A stretch of DNA of 64,000 nt from Elusimicrobia bacterium GWB2_63_22 (GTDB lineage: Bacteria > Elusimicrobiota > Elusimicrobia > Elusimicrobiales > UBA9959): contig MGUA01000022.1 of NCBI GenBank assembly GCA_001799735.1, forward strand, positions 31,185 to 95,184, read 5' to 3'. The position numbers were made by a program, and so were the translations under genes. Positions 21,608 through 28,316 of the stretch are shown one piece after another; within the stretch, counting starts at the first letter, position 1; each line of letters opens with the position of its first letter. Below the pieces are notes generated by a model. That model ran no database searches. It saw nothing but the letters and a program-made list of their open reading frames with translations, and was not told where the DNA came from.

Positions 21608-23068
21608 ATGATAGAAACGCCCGTCAAAACCATACTGGTTACAGGCCCTACCGGCTATATAGGCGGCAGGCTTATCCCGCGCCTGCTTTCGGGCGGCCGC
21701 AGGGTGCGCTGCCTGGCCCGGCATCCCGAAAGGCTGGCCGGCCGGCCCTGGGCCGGGAGCGTGGAGATCCTGAAAGGCGACGTTTACAAGGACGAAGGCC
21801 TGGCCGAAGCGCTGGCCGGAACGGACGCGGCCTATTACCTGATCCATTCCATGGCGGACGTGCCCGGTTTCGCGGATATGGAGGCCGTTTCCGCCGCCAA
21901 TTTCGCAAAGGCCGCCGCCGCGGCCGGCTGCAGGCGGATAATCTACCTGGGCGGTCCCGGCAGCAACTGCTCCAAACTCTCCCCGCACCTCGCCTCGCGC
22001 CACCAGGTGGGCGAGATACTGCGCTCCACCGGCGTCCCGGTCACCGAGTTCCGTGCCGCCATGATAGTCGGTTCCGGCAGCGTTTCTTTCGAGATGATAC
22101 GCTATATGGTAGAGCGGGTGCCGGTGATCCCCGCCTGCCGCTGCCTGGACAGCCGCTCGCAGCCGCTGGCCGTAAGGGACGCGCTCCTGTACCTGACGAG
22201 CTGCCTGGACAAGCCGGCTACCGCGGGCAGGACCATAGACATCGGCGGTTCCACCAGCCACCGCTACCGCGACCTGCTGAATATCTATGCCGATATCCGC
22301 GGCCTGCGGCGCTGGTTCATAGACCTGCACCGCTGGAACCTGGGCTTTTGCAGTTCCATGATCGGCCTGATAACCCCTATCCCCCGTATTTTCGCGCGGC
22401 CGCTGCTGGAAAGCCTGCGCTGCGAGGTCACCTGCGACCCTGCGGAAGCCGCCAGGCTGTTCCCGGAGATAAAGCCGCTGGACTACGCCACGGCGGTGAA
22501 GTACGCCCTGATCCGCCTCAGCGAGAACGCGGTGGAGACCTCCTGGACCGCCGCCTACACGCCCTCCTACGCCAGGGCCTACACCTTCGAGGACAGGGAA
22601 GGCATGATCAGCCACGCCCACGTGCTCGATATCGGCGCTCCCGCGGCGGCGGTGTACCGCGTCTTCTCCGGCCTGGGCGGCCGCCGCGGCTGGCTGTACG
22701 GGCAGTGGCTCTGGTATCTTAAAGCCCTGCAGGACAGGCTTGTGGGCGGCATCGGGATGCGCAGGGGCCGCAGGCACCCGGACACCATACACCAGGGCGA
22801 GGCTCTGGACTCCTGGCGGGTGGAGCGCGTGATGCAGGACCGGCTGCTGCTGCTGCGCGCCGAGATGCGGCTGCCCGGCAAGGGCTGGCTGCAGTTCGAG
22901 GCCGTGCCGCGGGGGGAAGCGGCGGCCACGCTGCGGCTCACGGCGTATTTCGAGCCGCACGGACTCTTCGGCAGCCTCTACTGGTACGCCCTGTACCCGG
23001 CGCATCTCTGGATCTTCCGCGGGCTGGCCCTGGAGATAAGGCGCAGGGCGGAGGCTCCGTTCAATTAG
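21608..23068 (+). CDS. SDR-family NAD(P)-binding protein with C-terminal DUF2867 (YbjT-like)
   Basis: This 486-residue protein begins with a Rossmann fold of the atypical SDR/NmrA type: TGPTGYIGGRL near residue 12 binds the dinucleotide, and AYYLIHSM near 75 and IIYLGGPGS near 115 are typical of the YbjT group. The second half (from about 320) matches the DUF2867 region, with a Trp-rich segment around GGRRGWLYGQWLWYLKALQD. The substrate is unknown; related proteins are annotated as NAD(P)-dependent epimerase-like. ATG 21608 was chosen because the longer frame from 21539 would run through the promoter region and add low-complexity residues. It is a single gene between divergent icd and the Rrf2 gene. 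Confidence 0.85.
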   Translation: MIETPVKTILVTGPTGYIGGRLIPRLLSGGRRVRCLARHPERLAGRPWAGSVEILKGDVYKDEGLAEALAGTDAAYYLIHSMADVPGFADMEAVSAANFAKAAAAAGCRRIIYLGGPGSNCSKLSPHLASRHQVGEILRSTGVPVTEFRAAMIVGSGSVSFEMIRYMVERVPVIPACRCLDSRSQPLAVRDALLYLTSCLDKPATAGRTIDIGGSTSHRYRDLLNIYADIRGLRRWFIDLHRWNLGFCSSMIGLITPIPRIFARPLLESLRCEVTCDPAEAARLFPEIKPLDYATAVKYALIRLSENAVETSWTAAYTPSYARAYTFEDREGMISHAHVLDIGAPAAAVYRVFSGLGGRRGWLYGQWLWYLKALQDRLVGGIGMRRGRRHPDTIHQGEALDSWRVERVMQDRLLLLRAEMRLPGKGWLQFEAVPRGEAAATLRLTAYFEPHGLFGSLYWYALYPAHLWIFRGLALEIRRRAEAPFN

Positions 23069-23091
23069 GCAAAAAGGCTCCAACAATCAGG

Positions 23092-23097
23092 TATAAT
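23092..23097 (+). promoter_or_regulatory. -10 box giving a leaderless Rrf2 mRNA
   Basis: TATAAT ends 6 nt before the ATG at 23104, so transcription would begin at or next to the start codon. No SD is present, which fits leaderless translation. Confidence 0.5.
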
Positions 23098-23103
23098 TTA
23101 ATT

Positions 23104-23499
23104 ATGCAAATCAATCTCGAAACCGATTACGCGGTGCGCTGCCTGGTCTACCTTAAGGACCGCAAGAGCGAGACCTGCGTCCTGGGCGACGTCTCCAAAG
23201 GCACCAAGATCCCTTCCGCTTTCCTGTCGAAGATACTGCAGAAGATGATAAAAGGCGGCCTGGTCAGGTCCATAAAGGGGAAAAAAGGCGGCTTCCGGCT
23301 GGCCAAGGACCCTGACCGCATAAGCGTCTACAACATCATGCAGGCCGTCTGCGGCTGCGAGACCGTCATGAAGGTAGTCTGCAGCAAGACCAAGGAGCCG
23401 TGTTCTTTTTTGAAATCCTGCAAGATCCACGTGGTCTGGCAGGACCTGGGCAAGATAGTCCGGATGGTGCTGGAGTCCAGGAAGCTGTCCCAGCTCTGA
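23104..23499 (+). CDS. Rrf2-family transcriptional regulator
   Basis: This 131-residue DNA-binding protein has a winged-helix N-terminus (LETDYAVRCLVYL, then IPSAFLSKILQKMIKGGLVRSIKGKKGGF, the recognition helix and wing). It carries several cysteines between residues 79 and 110 (VCGCETVMKVVC, CSFLKSC) that could hold an Fe-S cluster as in IscR, NsrR or RsrR. Rrf2 proteins sense iron-sulfur status, nitric oxide or redox state. The gene lies just upstream of a NusG-II/histidine kinase pair, and two matching dyads in front of that pair are its likely targets. The -10 box lies so close to the ATG that the mRNA is probably leaderless. The signal sensed is not known. Confidence 0.9.
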   Translation: MQINLETDYAVRCLVYLKDRKSETCVLGDVSKGTKIPSAFLSKILQKMIKGGLVRSIKGKKGGFRLAKDPDRISVYNIMQAVCGCETVMKVVCSKTKEPCSFLKSCKIHVVWQDLGKIVRMVLESRKLSQL

Positions 23500-23519
23500 G
23501 CCCAGGCCGACCGCGCGCC

Positions 23520-23549
23520 GGGGCCCCTGACGAGGGGCCCCTTTTTTTT
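23520..23549 (+). terminator. Strong rho-independent terminator after the Rrf2 gene
   Basis: Arms GGGGCCCC/GGGGCCCC with loop TGACGA, then eight T. Each arm is itself a palindrome. Confidence 0.85.
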
Positions 23550-23552
23550 GCC

Positions 23553-23623
23553 TATAATCGGACAATATGTATCCAATAATACCTTGACACCCGGAAGCCT
23601 ATTATTGGACAATGTTAGTCCAA
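23553..23623 (+). promoter_or_regulatory. TATAAT box and two Rrf2-type operators
   Basis: Two dyads of the form TYGGAC-N7-RTCCAA are present: TCGGAC at 23558 paired with ATCCAA ending at 23576, and TTGGAC at 23605 paired with GTCCAA ending at 23623. Both have 7-bp centres that begin AAT, and their midpoints are 47 bp apart. The first touches a TATAAT box at 23553-23558. With an Rrf2 gene immediately upstream, these are the obvious candidate binding sites (inference). Confidence 0.6.
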
Positions 23624-23637
23624 TAACTATTGACCGG

Positions 23638-24036
23638 ATGACGAATAATATCTCGGAAAAAATGCTGAAAGCCCGGTTCCAGGACTACGTTCTGTGCGCC
23701 GCGGTCCTTTTTTTGTCCGTCTTCTGGCTGACCGTCCCCACGGGCGCCGCGGGCGCCGCTCCGTCCTCGGCGGTGCTGCGCCACGGCGGCCGGGTGCTGG
23801 CGAGGCTCCCGCTGGACAGGGCGGCCAGGCGCGTTTTCAGCCTGGCCAGCGGCCTCATCACGGTGGAGGTGGCGCCTGGAAAAGGCGTCCGTATCTCGGA
23901 GTCTAATTGTCCGGCAAAAGTCTGCGTGCATCACGGCTGGGCGCACGCCGCCGGGGAAACCATCGCCTGCATCCCTAACCGGCTGCTGGTCGAGATAGAG
24001 GGGGAGAGGAGCGAATATGACGCCGTCATACGCTGA
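23638..24036 (+). CDS. NusG domain II-containing exported or membrane-anchored protein
   Basis: This 132-residue protein has one N-terminal membrane segment (about residues 18-40) followed by a NusG domain II-like beta fold outside the cytoplasm. The family signature is clear: SNCPAKVCVHHGWAHAAGETIACIPNRLLVEI, with paired Cys and His. Such proteins often sit beside ApbE/Rnf or membrane-redox genes, but their exact role is not established. The start at 23638 lies only 14 bp after an Rrf2-like dyad, and an alternative ATG at 23662 (MLKARF) has a similar claim. The 3' end overlaps a well-placed SD and ATG at 24017 that open the damaged beginning of the downstream kinase. Confidence 0.8.
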   Translation: MTNNISEKMLKARFQDYVLCAAVLFLSVFWLTVPTGAAGAAPSSAVLRHGGRVLARLPLDRAARRVFSLASGLITVEVAPGKGVRISESNCPAKVCVHHGWAHAAGETIACIPNRLLVEIEGERSEYDAVIR

Positions 24037-24144
24037 AACCACCCCCCGGGACGCGCGCCGCTCCGCGGCCCTGGTGGCCGCGGCCTGCTCAACCGCCTGG
24101 CCAACGCGCAGATCCCGCTGGACCTGCTGGCCCTGACCGCGCTG

Positions 24145-25086
24145 GTGCACCTCTCCGGCGGGGCGGAAAACCCGTTTTCCTACTACTTCGTGTTCCACAT
24201 GATCATCGCCAGCGTGCTGCTCAGCCGGCGCGCCAGCTACCTGCAGGCGGTCTTCGCGCTGCTGCTCTTCCTGCTGATGGCCGGCCTGCGCGCGGCCAAC
24301 GAGCAGCTCCGGGAGAAGGACCGGATAAAAAGCAACTACGTGCTGCGCGTCACCCACGACGTAAAGGAGCACCTGGCCGCCATCCAGGCCTGCCTCGACC
24401 CCGTCCTGCACGGGGTTACCGGGCCGGTGCCGCCGGCGCAGGAGGGCCTGATCCGCCGGTCCTACGAGCGCACCGGCAAGCTGATGACTTTTGTGAAGGC
24501 GCTGCTGGAGATCACCCGCATAAAGCTCAGCCGGAAGATGGAGACCGGCCCCTTCTCGCTGAGCAGGACCGCCGAAAACGCGGTGGGGCTGGTGGAGGCC
24601 CGGGCCAGGGCCAAGAACATAAAGCTCACCTGGCACGTCTCGCCTGAGGCGGACCAGCTGCACGGCTCGCAGATCTATATCGAGGAGACGATAGCCGGCT
24701 TCCTGGCCAACTCCGTGAAGTACACCCCGGAGGGAGGCAGCGTGGACCTGCGCGCCGGCGACGCCGGCGCCTCGGTGCTGATCCGCGTCACCGACACCGG
24801 CATGGGCGTCCCGGCCGACGAGCTGCCTCACATCTTTGAAGAATTTTACCGCGCGCGCAACGCCAAAGCGGCGGAACGTACCGGTACCGGGCTGGGCCTT
24901 TCCATCGCCCGCGAGGTGGCCCTGCGCCACAAAGGCCGGGTCTGGGCCGAATCGCGCGAAGGCGAAGGCAGCGCTTTCTACCTCTCCCTGCCCAAGCCCG
25001 CCGCCGCCCAGGCCCCGCGGATTATTGTAGAATTGCCGCATGCCTATAAACGTGACCTGCGCTTGCGGCTCCGCCTACACCCTTAA
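24145..25086 (+). CDS. Sensor histidine kinase with disturbed N-terminus (probable frameshift)
   Basis: The intact part (313 residues from GTG 24145) has a short membrane region (about 10-48), a HisKA helix with the phosphorylated His71 in RVTHDVKEHLAAI, and a HATPase domain: N box FLANSVKYTPEGG, G1 DTGMGVPADEL, G2 GTGLGLSIAREVA. No receiver gene is adjacent. The best start signal (GAGAGGAG, then ATG 24017) opens a different frame that reads MTPSYAETTPRDARRSAALV and stops at 24134. The kinase frame is open back to 24037 and continues that sequence sensibly after a one-base change near 24080. The membrane region is also short for this type, passing directly from LLFLLMAGL to ANEQLREKDR. The gene may therefore be decaying, carry a sequencing error, or use a GTG start. 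It overlaps the next gene by 47 nt. Confidence 0.7.
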   Translation: MHLSGGAENPFSYYFVFHMIIASVLLSRRASYLQAVFALLLFLLMAGLRAANEQLREKDRIKSNYVLRVTHDVKEHLAAIQACLDPVLHGVTGPVPPAQEGLIRRSYERTGKLMTFVKALLEITRIKLSRKMETGPFSLSRTAENAVGLVEARARAKNIKLTWHVSPEADQLHGSQIYIEETIAGFLANSVKYTPEGGSVDLRAGDAGASVLIRVTDTGMGVPADELPHIFEEFYRARNAKAAERTGTGLGLSIAREVALRHKGRVWAESREGEGSAFYLSLPKPAAAQAPRIIVELPHAYKRDLRLRLRLHP

Positions 25087-25942
25087 AGACGAATACGCCG
25101 GCTCCCAGCTGGCCTGCCCCAAATGCGGCGCGGCTATAGCCGTGCCGGCCCTGCCCCCGGCCCCGCCGGTGCGTCAGCAGGAGGGGGACCCCGCCTTCGC
25201 TCGCGACAAGTTCTTCCTGAACCAGAAACACCTGGCCATAAATGAAAAATACGCCGTGGCCGCCGAGGACGGCAGCGCGGTGATGTACGTGGAGCGGCCC
25301 CGCTACCTGCTCCTCAACACCCTGGCCATCTTCGGGGGCATCTTCGCCGGGATAATGAACTATTTCGTTTCCGGTTCCCTGTTCGTGGCGCTCAAGGACA
25401 GCGCCCCGATGGTCCTGACGATCCCGCTGTCGCTCTGGACCGGGCTCGGCAGCCTTTTTGTGATACTGCTGGTCTCCATGGCGCTTTCTAAAAAGCGGCA
25501 CGTCACCGTGTACCGCGACGAGAACAAGGGCGAAGTGCTGCTGCAGGTGATCCAGGAAAATAAAATACAGATCCTGTCGGCCTATTACACGGTGACCGAC
25601 CCGGAAGGCAAACCCGTAGGCCGCCTGGTGAAGAAGTACCTGCACAACATCCTGCGCAAGCGCTGGTACGGCCATAGCCCCGACGGGGCTGGCCTTTTTA
25701 TCGCCAAGGAGGATTCCATCATCCTCTCCATCCTGCGCCGTTTCCTCGGGAGCTTCTTCGGCCTGCTGCGCACCAACTTCATCATCCTCGGCCTGGACGG
25801 CGCGCTGCTGGGCGAGTTCAACCGCAAAATGACCGTCTTCGACCGCTACGTGCTGGATGTGTCGGAAGATTCGCTGCGCTCGCTGGACCGCCGGCTGGCC
25901 CTGGCGCTGGGCGTGATGCTGGACTCGGGGGAGAAGCGCTGA
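25040..25942 (+). CDS. Zinc-ribbon membrane protein with LURP-one/scramblase-like domain
   Basis: This 300-residue protein has an N-terminal zinc ribbon (Cys7, Cys9, then CPKC near 28), two hydrophobic segments (about 90-112 and 125-150), and flanking segments that resemble the Tubby-like LURP-one/phospholipid scramblase fold: FLNQKHLAINEKYAV, DPEGKPVGRLVKKYLHNILRKRW and DRYVLDVSEDSLRSLDRRLALALGVMLD. In the family such domains bind membranes or lipids; an enzymatic role is not established. The gene begins inside the 3' end of the histidine kinase gene and its stop overlaps the rhomboid start (TGATG), so it is cotranscribed with both. Assignment of the core domain is by pattern and only moderately sure. 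Confidence 0.7.
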   Translation: MPINVTCACGSAYTLKDEYAGSQLACPKCGAAIAVPALPPAPPVRQQEGDPAFARDKFFLNQKHLAINEKYAVAAEDGSAVMYVERPRYLLLNTLAIFGGIFAGIMNYFVSGSLFVALKDSAPMVLTIPLSLWTGLGSLFVILLVSMALSKKRHVTVYRDENKGEVLLQVIQENKIQILSAYYTVTDPEGKPVGRLVKKYLHNILRKRWYGHSPDGAGLFIAKEDSIILSILRRFLGSFFGLLRTNFIILGLDGALLGEFNRKMTVFDRYVLDVSEDSLRSLDRRLALALGVMLDSGEKR

Positions 25943-26622
25943 TGGCGGAGGCGAAGAAAATAACGGCCGACATGCTGGCGGAGGACCCGTTCCACCCGAC
26001 GAGGATAGATTTCGAGAAGGGGATGCCGGCGGCGCCGTTCTTCGCCATCGCGCTGATAGCCGCCAACGCGCTGGCCTTCGGCTGGGAGCTGAGCGTGGGG
26101 GCGCTGAAAAGCCGCGAGGCCATTATAGCCGCCGGGGCCGTGTACGGGGAAAAAGTGTTCGCCGGGGAGAGCTGGCGGCTGGCCACCGGCATGTTCCTGC
26201 ACGCCGGCTTCGGCCACCTGATCAGCAACTGCCTGGTCCTTTACCTGCTCGGCATGGCCTCCGCGCGGGCCTGGGGCAGCGGGCGCGCGCTGCTTATTTA
26301 TTTCGTCAGCGGCCTCGGCTGCTCCATGCTCAGCGCCTTCATGCAGCCGCGGCCGGCCGTGGGCGCTTCCGGGGCCATCTTCGGCCTGCTGGGCGCCATC
26401 GTGGTCTTCTTTTTCCGCTACAGCGGCTCGCTCCACGCGCGCGACCGCCGCATAGGCGCGGGGCTGCTGGGCTGGGGGATCTTCCAGCTGTCGCTCGGGC
26501 TGCTCAGCCCCATAGTGGACAACTGGGGCCACCTGGGCGGCCTGGCCGCTGGCGCGGCGCTGGGCATGCTGCTCCCGTCGGCGCTTTTTGAAGACCGGCC
26601 CGCCGCTCCCTCAGTTGACTGA
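25942..26622 (+). CDS. Rhomboid-family intramembrane serine protease
   Basis: This 226-residue protein has about six membrane helices. Catalytic serine is in GASGAIFG (Ser143) and the histidine in NWGHLGGLAAG (His197). The second-helix motif HAGFGHLISNC supplies the oxyanion-region His and Asn. It cleaves other membrane proteins within the bilayer; the target is unknown. The ATG overlaps the preceding stop codon, so it is translationally coupled to the zinc-ribbon protein. Its 3' end overlaps the convergent small gene by 12 bp. Confidence 0.93.
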   Translation: MAEAKKITADMLAEDPFHPTRIDFEKGMPAAPFFAIALIAANALAFGWELSVGALKSREAIIAAGAVYGEKVFAGESWRLATGMFLHAGFGHLISNCLVLYLLGMASARAWGSGRALLIYFVSGLGCSMLSAFMQPRPAVGASGAIFGLLGAIVVFFFRYSGSLHARDRRIGAGLLGWGIFQLSLGLLSPIVDNWGHLGGLAAGAALGMLLPSALFEDRPAAPSVD

Positions 26623-26904
26623 CGGGGCCGAGCGCAGCTTGCTCACCCATAGCGCCATCTCCACCAGGTCCAGCTCCGTTATCTCCGGGAAGCGCGCGGC
26701 CGCGGCCAGCTGGCTCACGGTGGCCCCCTTGCCCTCGAAGCGTATCCGGGCTATGGGGACGCCGGCGTATTTCACCTCAAAGGCCGGCGCCGGGTCCCGG
26801 TAGTACTCGGGCCAGCGCAGCGAACGGTAGATATAGGCGGTCAGCGCGCCGGTCTTGCGCGCGCGGTAACTCTCGGCAAGCCACTGGTCTACTCTCCATT
26901 TCAT
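26611..26904 (-). CDS. Small conserved-looking protein, function unknown
   Basis: I do not recognise this 97-residue protein. It is basic at the N-terminus (MKWRVDQWLAESYRARKTG) and ends in an amphipathic helix (EITELDLVEMALWVSKL). It has no signal peptide or membrane segment. ATG 26904 was chosen over a start at 26931, because GGGGGGAG lies just upstream. Codon use resembles neighbouring genes and supports a real gene. It stands alone on the minus strand, with a dispersed palindromic repeat just upstream of its start. Confidence 0.6.
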   Translation of the reverse strand: MKWRVDQWLAESYRARKTGALTAYIYRSLRWPEYYRDPAPAFEVKYAGVPIARIRFEGKGATVSQLAAAARFPEITELDLVEMALWVSKLRSAPSVN

Positions 26905-26929
26905 AACTCCCCCCGTATTCCCGCGGATC

Positions 26930-26976
26930 ACCCTCGCCCATAGTCTAGCACGCCACCCCGACAGCGTATTGTCGGG
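26930..26976 (-). repeat. Dispersed palindromic repeat, copy 1
   Basis: CCCGACA-N6-TGTCGGG (26957-26976). On the minus strand it continues as TGGC-TGCTA-CTAT-GG spaced elements that match the copy at 60875-60920 at most positions over about 45 bp. The copies are in opposite orientation and both intergenic. Confidence 0.65.
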
Positions 26977-27002
26977 TTAAGGTGGTCCTAATTTCCTAAA
27001 AT

Positions 27003-27857
27003 ATGGCTATGCCCCTTTCAAGGAAGATCCTGCTGCTGGCTCTGGCCGCGTTCTTCGCGGCGGCGGCGGCCGCACACGCGCGGCGCCAGCGCGGCGACGG
27101 GGGGAGTTCCCTGGCCGCCTACTATACCCCGGAATACCTGGCGTTCAAGAAGCGCATCATGGCCGAGTTTACCCGGGACAAGGCCGGCAGGTTCAGCGAG
27201 TTCCTCAAGCACGTCGGGAAGGGGAAGGAAACGAGCTCCGAGCACAAGGTGCTGGCGCTTACTTTCGACGCCTGCGGCGGCCGCCACAGCGGCTACAACG
27301 AGAAGCTTATCGAATATCTCCGCCGCGAGCAGATCCCGGCCACGCTGTTCGTGACCGGCATCTGGATCGACAAGAACCGCGAGATCTTCGACGGGCTGGC
27401 CCGCGATCCGCTCTTCGAGATAGAGAACCACGGCCTGCTGCACCGCCTCTGCTCCACCGAGGGCCGCAGCAAGTACGGGGTCTATCCCACCCGCGACCTC
27501 GGCGACGTGATAGACGAGATGGAGCTGGGTGCGCGGAAAATAACGCAGCTGACCGGCCGGCGGCCGCTGTTCTTCCGCTCCGCCACCGCCTACTCCGACG
27601 AGCTTTCGCTCAAGGTGGCGCGGCGCATCGGCATGGAAGTGGTCAGCTACGACGTGCTCTCCGGCGATGCCATGCGCCAGTCCGCCAGCAGGATGAATAA
27701 AAATGTTCTGGCCGGGGCGCGCCACGGCGCCGTGGTGATAATGCATTTTAACCATCCCGAGTGGCCTGTCCTCGAGGCGCTGCAGCTGGCCGTGCCCGAG
27801 CTGCGCCGCCGCGGCTTCACCTTCGGCCGGCTGGAAGACTTCACCGTGAAGCCCTGA
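27003..27857 (+). CDS. Exported polysaccharide deacetylase (NodB domain)
   Basis: This 284-residue protein has an N-terminal signal peptide (about 1-26, Ala-rich) and a NodB homology domain of carbohydrate esterase family 4. Motif 1 is ALTFDACGG (catalytic Asp pair reduced to one visible Asp, as in some family members), motif 2 is ENHGLLH (HxxxH metal ligands), and later motifs include FFRSATAYSDE and VVIMHFNHPEW. It would remove acetyl groups from N-acetylglucosamine polymers such as peptidoglycan in the periplasm. No clear SD is present before ATG 27003 and a second ATG at 27009 is possible. It stands alone ahead of the A-poor transcription unit. Confidence 0.88.
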   Translation: MAMPLSRKILLLALAAFFAAAAAAHARRQRGDGGSSLAAYYTPEYLAFKKRIMAEFTRDKAGRFSEFLKHVGKGKETSSEHKVLALTFDACGGRHSGYNEKLIEYLRREQIPATLFVTGIWIDKNREIFDGLARDPLFEIENHGLLHRLCSTEGRSKYGVYPTRDLGDVIDEMELGARKITQLTGRRPLFFRSATAYSDELSLKVARRIGMEVVSYDVLSGDAMRQSASRMNKNVLAGARHGAVVIMHFNHPEWPVLEALQLAVPELRRRGFTFGRLEDFTVKP

Positions 27858-27879
27858 AAAATATTTTTTTGGGGGGGGC

Positions 27880-27908
27880 TTGACAAGTCAAGGAACGTCT
27901 GTTATACT
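27880..27908 (+). promoter_or_regulatory. Near-consensus sigma-70 promoter of the A-depleted RNA
   Basis: TTGACA (27880-27885), an exact 17-bp spacer and TATACT (27903-27908). It is the strongest promoter in the window and is immediately preceded by T7 and G8 tracts (27864-27878). No translation start with an SD follows it, so the product is probably an RNA. Confidence 0.8.
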
Positions 27909-27913
27909 CGAGA

Positions 27914-28292
27914 TGTAGTCCTGATCTTTCTAGTTGCGTCGGCGGCGTGTTCGGCAGTTCGGTGCGGGGTTCGGCCCCGGTCCGGCGCTTCGGTTCCCCC
28001 GGTTTGCGGCCCGTGTTCGTCCGGCGTCTTGCGGCTCCGGAGTCGTGGCAGTCTCGGTCGTCCGCTTTCGGGGAGTCTCCTGGTCCGTCTCCCGCCTCTT
28101 TGGCGGCGCGGCCCTGGTTCCCGGTCAGTCGGTCCCGCCCTTCGCGGCGGCAACCCGATCCCGGTGGCGATACCCTCCCTGCGCCCTTCGGCCTCCAGGG
28201 TTCCGGTTCGGCCCTCACGCGGTTGCGGTACAAACTAGAGTAACGGCCTCGTGCCGAAAAGAAAGAGCCCCCTTCATAGGGGGCTCTCTTTT
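27914..28292 (+). ncRNA. Unidentified noncoding RNA, about 375 nt, almost free of adenine
   Basis: A strong promoter upstream and a rho-independent terminator at 28264-28292 bracket a stretch with no credible gene. From 27941 to 28230 I count 13 A against 66 T in 290 nt, with G+C making up the rest; 27957-28040 has no A at all. TCTAGTT (27929-27935) is complementary to AACTAGA (28233-28239), which would close the whole domain. Inside are many hairpins, several capped by UUCG-type loops, such as CCGCC-UCUUU-GGCGG near 28092 and GGGG-UUCG-CCCC near 27970. Frames stay open only because all stop codons need A; the predicted peptides are Arg/Pro/Ser-rich and unlike neighbouring proteins. It does not match RNase P, tmRNA, SRP or 6S RNA signatures. 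The strand is set by the promoter; the reverse strand would have GNRA-like loops but lacks a promoter. Confidence 0.6.
28264..28292. terminator. Terminator shared by the A-poor RNA and the DUF481 gene
   Basis: AGAGCCCCC/GGGGGCTCT, a 9-bp stem with loop TTCATA, followed by CTTTTT on the plus strand and by T-rich sequence on the minus strand. Confidence 0.85.
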
Positions 28293-28316
28293 TGGCGCGG
28301 CCGGGGCCGGCCCGGC

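Noticed and set aside
23520..23549. GGGGCCCC repeats as an operator
   Set aside because: The T8 tail directly after the second arm makes a terminator the simpler reading.
27914..28292. RNase P RNA, tmRNA, SRP RNA or 6S RNA
   Set aside because: The conserved RNase P core (GAGGAAAGTC-like), a tRNA-like 3' end with CCA, the SRP GGUGC/Alu motifs and the 6S central bubble layout are not seen.
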